Assembly: GCF_016653355.1 (NCBI RefSeq)
Contig: NZ_NHSK01000092.1
Coordinates: 1-61,054 of the forward strand
Direction: 5' to 3'
DNA: 61,054 bases
Origin: Rhodoplanes elegans
GTDB lineage: Bacteria > Pseudomonadota > Alphaproteobacteria > Rhizobiales > Xanthobacteraceae
In this document: piece after piece, positions 9,177 through 16,316 of the stretch
Layout: each line of letters starts with the position of its first letter
Numbering within the stretch: position 1 is the stretch's first letter
The notes under the pieces: generated by a model
Database searches by the model: none
Told to the model about the DNA's origin: nothing
What the model saw: the letters and a program-made list of their open reading frames with translations, nothing else
Program-made: the position numbers and the translations under genes

Positions 9177-10244
9177 ATGGATGCGTCACGTCGCGCGGTG
9201 CTCGCCACCGCGGCCGCGGTGCTCGGCGTCATCGCCGTCCCCGTCGCCGGCCTCGCCCAGCAGCCGGCCGGCGGCGTCGCCGGTCCGTCGGGCCTCGCGA
9301 TCGCCGGCGCCGGCGCCACCTTCCCGGCGCCGCTCTACGAGCGCTGGATCGCCGCCTACAAGGCGGAGCGCGGCGTCGCCGTGACCTACCAGTCGGTCGG
9401 CTCCGGCGAGGGCGTCAAGCGCTTCCTCGCCGGCACGGTCGACTTCGGCGCCAGCGACGAGGTGCTGTCGGCCGCCGACGCCGTCAAGGTGCCGGGCGGC
9501 GCCGTCGCCGTGCCGGTCACAGCCGGCATGATCGTGGTCGCCTACAACCAGCCGGGCCTCGGCGGCGCGCTGAAGCTGCCGCGCGACGTCTATGTCGGGA
9601 TCTTCGCCGGCACCATCACGCGCTGGGACGACCCCCGCATCAAGGCCGCCAATCCGGGCCTCAAGCTGCCGGCCCGCGACATCGCGCTGATCGCGCGGCG
9701 CGACTCGAGCGGCACCACGGCCGCCTTCACGCGCCATCTCGCCGCCGCCGATCCGGCGTGGCGAAGCGCCGGCCTCGTCGCCGGCAAGATGGTGGCGTGG
9801 CCGGGCCGTGCCATGCTGGCCGCCGGCAACGAGGGTGTCGCCGCGCGCATCAAGATGAGCGAAGGCGCCATCGGCTATGTCGAGTACGGCTTCGCAAGGC
9901 GGCTCGGCCTGCCGGTCGCGACGCTGCAGAACCGGTCCGGCAGCTTCGTCGCGCCGTCCGCCGAGGCGGCGCAACTCGCGCTCTCCGCCCGCTCGGGCCA
10001 GGCGGGCGAGCTCGAGGCTTCGGTGGTCGACCCGACGGCGGCGAACGCCTATCCGATCGTCTCCTACAGCTGGCTGTTCCTCTACCGCACGCCGCGCGAC
10101 GCGGCCAAGGGCCGGGCGGCCCGCGACTTCGTCGCCTGGGGACTGACGCGGGGGCAGAGTCTGGGGGGCGAGCTCGGCTATGTTCCGCTGACCGCCGACA
10201 TCGTCTCGCTCGGTCGCGAGGCACTCGACACCGTCTCGCACTAG
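9177..10244 (+). CDS. Second phosphate-binding protein, PstS paralogue
   Basis: 355-residue exported protein with a signal peptide (about residues 1-24, ending AGLAQ). It is clearly homologous to the PstS at 5272: GAGATFPAPLYERWIAAYK at the mature N-terminus, LPRDVYVGIFAGTITRWDD, and RRDSSGTTAAFTRHLA as the phosphate-contacting loop. AGGAGG lies 6 nt before ATG 9177, and the gene follows pstB by 19 nt, so it belongs to the operon. A second binding protein in the phoU position may supply a different affinity range, but that is inference. Confidence 0.9.
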   Translation: MDASRRAVLATAAAVLGVIAVPVAGLAQQPAGGVAGPSGLAIAGAGATFPAPLYERWIAAYKAERGVAVTYQSVGSGEGVKRFLAGTVDFGASDEVLSAADAVKVPGGAVAVPVTAGMIVVAYNQPGLGGALKLPRDVYVGIFAGTITRWDDPRIKAANPGLKLPARDIALIARRDSSGTTAAFTRHLAAADPAWRSAGLVAGKMVAWPGRAMLAAGNEGVAARIKMSEGAIGYVEYGFARRLGLPVATLQNRSGSFVAPSAEAAQLALSARSGQAGELEASVVDPTAANAYPIVSYSWLFLYRTPRDAAKGRAARDFVAWGLTRGQSLGGELGYVPLTADIVSLGREALDTVSH

Positions 10245-10323
10245 GCTCGAACCGGAGCGTCCAGCCATTCCGGACATCCTGGATCTCGCCGGTCCGGCGA
10301 CCTTTGCGCCGGACACCGGCGTC

Positions 10324-10992
10324 GTGCTCGACCTCGCCGCGATCGAGGCCTCGCTGCGCGTCGTCGCACACGCCTTCGTCCGCCTGAACCTCTCCCTCCA
10401 GGATCTGCGCGAAAGCCCCGACGAGGGCTGGATCGACCGGATGATGGCCGGCTACGCCGCGGTCGACGATCTCGTCCACCGCAAGGTCGATCTGTTCGCC
10501 TTCGGCCATCTGCGCGACTGGCTGGAGCTCAACGCGCTCGTCCTGTGCGGCACCGATGCGGTCGTGCGGGCCGACGCCGCCGGCCACCTCGCCGCCACCG
10601 AGCAGCGCTTCTACGAGCGCGCCGACGGCGGCATCCGCGACATCGTCGAGTGGCACGCGCTGCACGCGCACGAGACGCCGTGGCGGCGCGCTGCCGGTGT
10701 CTATATCCGGATGCTGAGCACGCCCGAGCTGTTCGTCGAGGGCAACCACCGCACCGGCACACTGATCATGAGCTGGGTGCTGGCCCGCGAGGGCCTGCCG
10801 CCGATCGCGCTGACGCTCGACAACGCCAAGGCGCTGCTCGACTGGTCGGGCGTATTCAAGGCGCGCAGCAAAGCCGGGCTGCGGCTGCGCCTGGAGATGC
10901 CATGGCTGAAGAACCGCTTTGCCGCGGTCCTCGAGCAGAGCGCCTGCCCGGCCTTCCGGCGTGCCGGCGTCCGCCCCGGCGCCGCGGTGTGA
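10324..10992 (+). CDS. Fic-like protein with a degenerate Fic motif
   Basis: About 222 residues, all-helical in appearance. Residues 135-146 read ELFVEGNHRTGT, which aligns with the Fic motif HPFx[D/E]GNGRxxR. The catalytic His is replaced by Glu, the second Gly by His and the last Arg by Thr, so classical AMP transfer is unlikely. The core EGN-R part and the following hydrophobic helix fit the Fic fold. It lies 79 nt after the second pstS on the same strand and may be cotranscribed. The start is uncertain: the frame is open back into pstS2, no good ribosome-binding site precedes GTG 10324, and a homologous N-terminus may begin further left. Function unknown. Confidence 0.6.
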   Translation: MLDLAAIEASLRVVAHAFVRLNLSLQDLRESPDEGWIDRMMAGYAAVDDLVHRKVDLFAFGHLRDWLELNALVLCGTDAVVRADAAGHLAATEQRFYERADGGIRDIVEWHALHAHETPWRRAAGVYIRMLSTPELFVEGNHRTGTLIMSWVLAREGLPPIALTLDNAKALLDWSGVFKARSKAGLRLRLEMPWLKNRFAAVLEQSACPAFRRAGVRPGAAV

Positions 10993-11086
10993 CGATCCCG
11001 GCGCTCCGCGGCGTGCCCCGGACAAGGCGCGTCCGTCCAGAAAACCCTCTTCCCTCGCGGGAAAGGGAAGGAAGAGCCCATACGCG

Positions 11087-11116
11087 AAGGCCCGCCGTCT
11101 CGCGACGGCGGGCCTT
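11087..11116. terminator. Perfect 13-bp hairpin between convergent genes
   Basis: AAGGCCCGCCGTC and GACGGCGGGCCTT form a perfect stem with a 4-nt TCGC loop. It sits just past the stop of the HU-like gene on the minus strand and after the Fic-like gene on the plus strand. There is no clear T-run, so it may act as a bidirectional, weak intrinsic terminator. Confidence 0.6.
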
Positions 11117-11147
11117 GCGAAGACCGGTGGTCAGGCGCGAGGCGCGA

Positions 11148-11492
11148 TCAGATCGCGTCCTTGAGCTCCTTGGCGGCCCGGAAAGCGATCTTCTTGCTCG
11201 CCTTGATCTTGATCTGCTCGCCGGTGGCCGGGTTGCGGCCCATGCGGGCGGCGCGCTTCTTCACCTGGAGGATGCCGAGCCCGCTGATGCGGATGCGGTC
11301 GCCCTTCTTCAGGTGCTTGGTGACGAGGCCGATCATGTCGCTCAGGATCGCCTCGGACTGCTTCTTGGCGAGCTCGTGATTGCCGGCGATCGTCGCCGCG
11401 AGATGCTTGAGCGTCACGGTCGCCTGGGCCGGCTTGGTGGCCGCGGCCGGCTTGCTGGCCGTGGCCGGCTTGGACGTAGCGGCTTTCGCCAT
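11148..11492 (-). CDS. HU/IHF-family DNA-binding protein with Ala/Lys-rich N-terminal extension
   Basis: Nucleoid-associated protein of 114 residues. Residues 1-25 are a low-complexity Ala/Lys/Thr/Pro tail. The HU fold follows: dimerisation helices (LKHLAATIAGNHELAKKQSE), then the beta-arm region with GRNPATGEQIKIKASK, the classic HU arm signature. Ordinary HU is ~90 aa, so the extra N-terminal tail is the distinctive part and resembles histone-H1-like tails. GAGGAG lies 8 nt before ATG 11492. Confidence 0.88.
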   Translation of the reverse strand: MAKAATSKPATASKPAAATKPAQATVTLKHLAATIAGNHELAKKQSEAILSDMIGLVTKHLKKGDRIRISGLGILQVKKRAARMGRNPATGEQIKIKASKKIAFRAAKELKDAI

Positions 11493-11719
11493 CGAGTTTG
11501 CTCCTCGTCACTGTGCTTACACGTCTCAGCCCCTCTAGCCGATTCGTGCGCACAGGAAATCAGCAAAGTGCTGCCCAGCGTGCGTGTTCCACCGGTTCGA
11601 CGCCGATTTCGGGCCATTCCGTGCACAAATCCGGCATCCTGCCGCGGAACCGCCACGGCTCTGGCCCCACCGCCGGCGGCGAGGCTAGACTGCCGCCGGC
11701 CCGGTGCGAGGAGTGGAGC

Positions 11720-12079
11720 GTGCCCGAGGAGAGACGGTTCGCCGACGAGATCGCGCGGCTGGAGGACGAGATCGAGCGCCTCGCCGCGGTCGCGGAGAGC
11801 TGCCGCAAGTTCATGCTGGCCGCCCAAGTCGCGATCGGGATCGGCGCCGTCCTGCTCGCCGGAACCGTGCTCGGGCTGTGGGCCGCCGAGCCGTTGACCC
11901 TCCTGGGCGGCCTCACCGCGGTGATCGGCGGCATCGTCGTGCACGGCTCGAACGCCGGCACCTTGCGCCAGAGCCGCGACGCGCTGCTCGCCGTCGAGGC
12001 GCGCCGCGATGCCCTCATCGACGACATGGCGCTCCGCCTGGTGCCCGAGCCCGACGCCGGCCTGCTTCCGCCCCGGTGA
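11720..12079 (+). CDS. Small membrane protein with N-terminal coiled coil
   Basis: Unknown protein of 119 residues. Residues 3-28 form an acidic/basic heptad-like coiled coil (EIARLEDEIERLA). Two hydrophobic segments follow, about residues 34-56 and 62-78. The C-terminal third is soluble and helical. GTG 11720 is chosen because GAGGAG (11708-11713) precedes it by 6 nt. No family recognised; gene-like codon use supports that it is coding. Confidence 0.6.
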   Translation: MPEERRFADEIARLEDEIERLAAVAESCRKFMLAAQVAIGIGAVLLAGTVLGLWAAEPLTLLGGLTAVIGGIVVHGSNAGTLRQSRDALLAVEARRDALIDDMALRLVPEPDAGLLPPR

Positions 12080-12174
12080 CATCGTCACAGACGGGCGGCC
12101 GCCCTGCCGCCAGTATGCCGATCATCGGACGACGAGGTACGGCTCTTGCTTCGCGTCCGGCGACGAGGACCCCG

Positions 12175-13164
12175 ATGACCGACACCACCGCCGATGCCGT
12201 CCCCGAGGCGACGCCCCGCCTCGAGCACTTTCCCGTCAGCTTCTTCGCCACCGTGATGGGCACGGCGGGCCTGGCGATCGCCACCCACCGGCTGGAGCTG
12301 CTGCTCGGCACCCGCCAGATCGCCAGCCTCGTCCTCGGCGGCATCGCGGCCGGGCTGTTCGTCGCGGTCGCCGCCTTCTACGCCGCCAAGCTGGTGCGCC
12401 ACCGCAAGGCCGTGGTCGCGGAGTGGCGTCATCCGGTGCGGCTGAGCTTCTTTCCGACCATCAGCATCTCGCTGCTGCTGCTGTCGATCATCGCCCTGCC
12501 GCTCGACCGCGCGGTCGCCGGCGTCCTGTGGACGGCGGGCGCCGCCCTGCATCTGACCTTCAGCCTTGTCATCCTCTCGACCTGGATCGGTCACCGCCCG
12601 TTCGAGCCGCCGCACCTCAACCCGGCCTGGTTCATCCCGGCGGTCGGCAACATCATCGTGCCGCTCGCCGGCGTGCCGCTCGGCCATGTCGAGATCAGCT
12701 GGTTCTTCTTCTCGTTCGGCGTGATGTTCTGGATCGTGCTGCTCACCCTGGTGTTCAACCGGCTGATCTTCCACAACCCGCTGCCCGACCGGCTGCTGCC
12801 GACCCTGATGATCCTGGTGGCGCCGCCGGCGGTCGGCTTCCTCGCCTACACGAAGCTCGACGGCGGCGTCCTCGACGGCTTCGCCCGGCTGTTCTTCTAT
12901 GCCGGGATCGGCCTGTTCCTGCTGGTCGCCACCAAGATCGGCCAGATGGCCCGCATCCGCTTCGCCCTGTCGTGGTGGGCCTACTCGTTTCCGCTCGCCG
13001 CGCTGGCGAGCGCCGCCTCGGTGTTCGCCGAGATCATCGGCGGCACGCCGGCCCTCGTCCTCTTCGTCGCACTCTATGCGGTGCTCGCCGTGGTGCTCGC
13101 CATCCTGGTGGTGGCGACCATGCGGGCGATCGCCGCCGGCGCCATCTGCCAGCCGGAGCACTGA
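12175..13164 (+). CDS. SLAC1/TehA-family anion channel or transporter
   Basis: Inner-membrane protein of 329 residues with about ten hydrophobic segments. The opening FPVSFFATVMGTAGLAIA matches the first helix of the TehA/SLAC1 (voltage-dependent anion channel) family. HPVRLSFFPTISISLLLLS and HLNPAWFIPAVGNIIVPLAG are also characteristic. Members conduct anions or are linked to tellurite resistance; the substrate here is unknown. GAGGAC precedes ATG 12175. An intrinsic terminator follows the gene. Confidence 0.85.
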   Translation: MTDTTADAVPEATPRLEHFPVSFFATVMGTAGLAIATHRLELLLGTRQIASLVLGGIAAGLFVAVAAFYAAKLVRHRKAVVAEWRHPVRLSFFPTISISLLLLSIIALPLDRAVAGVLWTAGAALHLTFSLVILSTWIGHRPFEPPHLNPAWFIPAVGNIIVPLAGVPLGHVEISWFFFSFGVMFWIVLLTLVFNRLIFHNPLPDRLLPTLMILVAPPAVGFLAYTKLDGGVLDGFARLFFYAGIGLFLLVATKIGQMARIRFALSWWAYSFPLAALASAASVFAEIIGGTPALVLFVALYAVLAVVLAILVVATMRAIAAGAICQPEH

Positions 13165-13209
13165 CGCATCCGGCTTCACCCCGCTCAGTGCCCGCGCCCG
13201 CGGTCCCAG

Positions 13210-13248
13210 GCGCCCGGCCTCCCGATGCGGAGCCGGGCGCTCTTTTTT
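13210..13248 (+). terminator. Intrinsic terminator after the TehA-like gene
   Basis: GCGCCCGGC (13210-13218) pairs with GCCGGGCGC (13232-13240) across a 13-nt loop and is followed by TCTTTTTT. A standard Rho-independent terminator, 45 nt after the stop codon. Confidence 0.85.
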
Positions 13249-13408
13249 GCGGTCGGCGCGAGGTCGGCCCGCTGACGGTGCGATTCGACCATCGACACGT
13301 GTGAATTTCGGCTCGCTTTTTGAGCTGGCTCATAATTCCGGCGGTCCGGTCGGCTTCCATGGCCCATTCGTGCCAGCCCGCCCAGCGTCACAGGCCAGGA
13401 GATCGCCC

Positions 13409-14944
13409 ATGCGGACCTCCGTCTCGCATCCGTTGCTCATCGGCGCCGTCCAGCCGGGCCCCGGCCTCGGCCGGATCGGCATCACGTTCTGCCCCGGCAA
13501 GAAGGACGCCGAGGTGCTCGCGGGCGAGTGGTTCCGCGACCTCGCCGCTGACCTCGACACGGTCCGGGACTGGGGCGCCAGCGCCGTCGTGACCTTGCTC
13601 GAGCCGCGCGAGATGGAGGACCTCGACGTCGCCCGGCTCGGGCCGGAGACCGAGGCCCGGCACATGAGCTGGTTCCACCTGCCGATCACCGACGTGTCGA
13701 TCCCGGACGTCCGCTTCGAACGCGACTGGATCCGCGTCGGCGAGACCCTGCGCGGCCTTCTGCGGCGCGGCTTCGACATCGTCGTCCACGGCCGCGGCGG
13801 GCTCGGCCGGGCCGGCACCATCGCGGCGCGGCTGATGATCGAGCTCGGCGTCCCGGCCGACGAGGCGATCCGGGCGGTGCGCGGGGCGCGGCCGGGGGCG
13901 ATCGCCACGGTCGAGCAGGAGCGCTTCGTGCGCGCCCAGCGGTCGATCCCGGAGGCCCGCCCGGCGGACCTCGACGACGCGATCCGCGGCCGTGCCATCG
14001 GCGCCCTGGTCGGACTCGCGGTCGGCGATGCGGTCGGCACCGCGCTGGAGTTCGAGGTGCGCGACACCTGCCCGCGCATCGACGACATGGTCGGCGGCGG
14101 CCCGTTCCGGCTGACGCCCGGCCAATGGACCGACGACACCGCCATGGCGCTGGCGCTCGCCGACAGCCTCCTGGAGCGCGGCCGGGTCGACCCGACCGAC
14201 CTCATGCGCCGCTTCGAGGCCTGGTACCGCGACGGGCGCTACTCCTGCACGGGCGTCTGCTTCGACATCGGCAACGCCACCCGCGAGGCGATCGAGACGT
14301 GGCAGCGCACCGGCGACCCGCTCGCCGGCTCGACCTCCCCCGAGATCGCCGGCAACGGCTCCCTGATGCGCCTCTCGCCGGTGGCGATCCGCTGGTGGAA
14401 CGACGCTCCGGCCCGCACCGAGGCGGCGCGCACGCAAAGCCAGGTGACCCACGCCGCACCGCAGACGCTCGACGCCTGCGCGGCGTTCGCCGCGATGCTC
14501 GCCGACGCCATCGCGGGCGCCCCGCCCTCGGTCGTGTTCCGGCCGCGCGGCGACGGGCTCGTCGGCCCGATCGCGACCGTGATGAACGGCTCGTGGCGCG
14601 GCGAGACCCGCCACGCCATCAAGTCCACGGGCTATGTCGCGCATACGCTGGAGGCGGCGATCTGGAGCGTCGCCCGCACCGGCGACTTCCGCAGCGCCGT
14701 GCTGACCGCCGCCAATCTCGGCTACGACGCCGACACCACGGCCGCGGTCGCCGGCCAGCTCGCCGGCGCGTTGTACGGCGTCGCCGCGATCCCGGAGGAC
14801 TGGCTGGCGCGGCTCGCCTGGCGCGACGAGATCGAGCGCCGCGCCGGCGCCCTGCACGACCAGTCGATCCGCGCGGCGGCGGTCGCCGCCCCCTCGGCGA
14901 CCGTCACGCGCCTCGACCAGGTCCGCCGCGGCCAGACGCCCTGA
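13409..14944 (+). CDS. Dual-specificity-phosphatase-like / ADP-ribosylglycohydrolase fusion protein
   Basis: 511 residues in two domains. Residues ~1-175 resemble a CDKN3-type protein phosphatase; the P-loop reads HGRGGLGRAG. The expected catalytic Cys of the HCx5R motif is Gly128 (codon GGC, 13790-13792), while Arg134 is kept. Residues ~190-480 are an ADP-ribosylglycohydrolase (ARH/DraG) domain with GRAIGALVGLAVGDAVG, metal-binding TDDT (241-244) and DADTT (440-444). The ARH part should remove ADP-ribose from a protein or metabolite using Mg ions. The phosphatase part is predicted to be inactive but might still bind its ligand. AGGAGA lies 6 nt before ATG 13409; the frame is open upstream by chance. 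Confidence 0.82.
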   Translation: MRTSVSHPLLIGAVQPGPGLGRIGITFCPGKKDAEVLAGEWFRDLAADLDTVRDWGASAVVTLLEPREMEDLDVARLGPETEARHMSWFHLPITDVSIPDVRFERDWIRVGETLRGLLRRGFDIVVHGRGGLGRAGTIAARLMIELGVPADEAIRAVRGARPGAIATVEQERFVRAQRSIPEARPADLDDAIRGRAIGALVGLAVGDAVGTALEFEVRDTCPRIDDMVGGGPFRLTPGQWTDDTAMALALADSLLERGRVDPTDLMRRFEAWYRDGRYSCTGVCFDIGNATREAIETWQRTGDPLAGSTSPEIAGNGSLMRLSPVAIRWWNDAPARTEAARTQSQVTHAAPQTLDACAAFAAMLADAIAGAPPSVVFRPRGDGLVGPIATVMNGSWRGETRHAIKSTGYVAHTLEAAIWSVARTGDFRSAVLTAANLGYDADTTAAVAGQLAGALYGVAAIPEDWLARLAWRDEIERRAGALHDQSIRAAAVAAPSATVTRLDQVRRGQTP

Positions 14945-14968
14945 GCCGCCCTCGGGCCGCCGGCCGCG

Positions 14969-16234
14969 TCAGGGTGCCGCGAGCGTGCGATCGAGGCGGG
15001 TGACCGCCTCGAACAGCACGGCCGTGCCGGCGGCGACCTCGCCGGGCTCGCTCCATTCCTCGGGGCAATGGCTGCGGCCGTCGCGGCACGGGATGAACAG
15101 CATGGCGGCCGGCGCGATGCGCGACACGAAGGCGGCGTCGTGCCCGGCGCCCGACGCCATCACGGTGGTGCCGGCGCCGAGCGCCGCCGCGCTCTCGGCG
15201 AGCGTCTGTCGCAGGTGCGGATCGCAGGTGCTCGGGTCGTTGCTGGACAGGACCGCGAAGCGGGCCACCGACACGCCGGTCTCGGCCGCGATCGCCCGGA
15301 TGCGGCTCTCGATGCCGGCGACCAGCAGCCCGCACAGCGCCGTGGTCTCGGCCCGCGCATCGACGACGACGCGGGACTCACCCGGCACCACGTTGGCGGC
15401 GCCCGGCGACACCGTGACGATGCCGGTGGTGGCGACCACGTAGCCCTCGCCGCGGTCGAGCAGCGCGGTCGCCACGTCGCGCACCGCCAGCACGGCCGCC
15501 GCGGCGGCGTGCGAGGCATCCCGCCGGCTGCGCATCCCGACCGTGCCGGCATGCGCGGCCTCGCCGGCGAACACGATCTCCAGGCGAGTGATGCCGACGA
15601 TAGCCGTGACGATGCCGCCGTCGAGCTTCTGCGATTCGAGTACCGTGCCCTGCTCGATGTGCAACTCGAGATAGGCCGCGATGTCGTCGCGGAGCGCCTC
15701 GCCGAGGCGCTCCGGCGCGCCACCGACGCGGGCGATGGCGGCGCCGAGCGTCTCGCCGCCCGGACCGGTCATGGCGAGCTCGTTCGGGCCGAGGGCGCCG
15801 GCCATGCCACGGCTGCCGACGCAGGAGAGGCCGTACTCGCTCGGCTCCTCGGCCAGGAAGTCGATCACCTCGAACGCATGGTCGAGCACGATGCCGCGAT
15901 CGGCGAGCGCGCGCGCCACCTCGAGCCCGGCCAGCACGCCGGCCGGGCCGTCGAAGCGGCCACCGCTCGGCACGCTGTCCGAGTGGGAGCCGATGGTGAT
16001 CGCCTTGGCGCCGGGGACGCGGCCCTCGCGGCGGCCGATCAGGTTGCCGGCGGCGTCGATTCGAACGCTCAGGCCGGCGTCGCGGAAGCGCCGCGCCAGC
16101 CAGTCGCGGCCGTCGAGAAAAAGGGGCGTGAACGACCGCCGGGTCCACGGCTTGTCCGGATCCGTGATGGCGCCGAGCGCCATCAGGTCGGCCCACAGGC
16201 GGTCCTGGTCGATGGGAGAATTCGTGACGGGCAT
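14969..16234 (-). CDS. M20-family amidohydrolase (allantoate / N-carbamoyl-amino-acid hydrolase type)
   Basis: Zn-dependent cytosolic hydrolase of 421 residues. Metal and catalytic motifs are present in order: GSHSDSVPSGGRFDG (usually GSHLDT), FLAEEPSEYG, LELHIEQG, and GHDAAF followed by SHCPEE. The lid/dimer domain lies between about residues 210 and 330. The family cleaves N-carbamoyl amino acids, allantoate or ureidoglycine-type substrates; no purine-degradation genes are nearby, so the substrate is open. It stands alone between unrelated genes, convergent with the ARH fusion. Confidence 0.85.
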   Translation of the reverse strand: MPVTNSPIDQDRLWADLMALGAITDPDKPWTRRSFTPLFLDGRDWLARRFRDAGLSVRIDAAGNLIGRREGRVPGAKAITIGSHSDSVPSGGRFDGPAGVLAGLEVARALADRGIVLDHAFEVIDFLAEEPSEYGLSCVGSRGMAGALGPNELAMTGPGGETLGAAIARVGGAPERLGEALRDDIAAYLELHIEQGTVLESQKLDGGIVTAIVGITRLEIVFAGEAAHAGTVGMRSRRDASHAAAAAVLAVRDVATALLDRGEGYVVATTGIVTVSPGAANVVPGESRVVVDARAETTALCGLLVAGIESRIRAIAAETGVSVARFAVLSSNDPSTCDPHLRQTLAESAAALGAGTTVMASGAGHDAAFVSRIAPAAMLFIPCRDGRSHCPEEWSEPGEVAAGTAVLFEAVTRLDRTLAAP

Positions 16235-16316
16235 CGGAGTACTCCTTGCCCCGAGGCTTAGCGCGGCGGCCCGGGTTGCACCACCCGCGGCGACGCGTCT
16301 CCGACCATCGCGCCCG

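Noticed and set aside
7043-9319. 758-codon open frame on the minus strand
   Set aside because: Shadow of pstC-pstA-pstB; composition is typical of antisense frames in high-GC genes.
12899-13408. N-terminal extension of the phosphatase-ARH protein
   Set aside because: The open frame runs through the end of the TehA-like gene and its terminator; ATG 13409 has a good ribosome-binding site.
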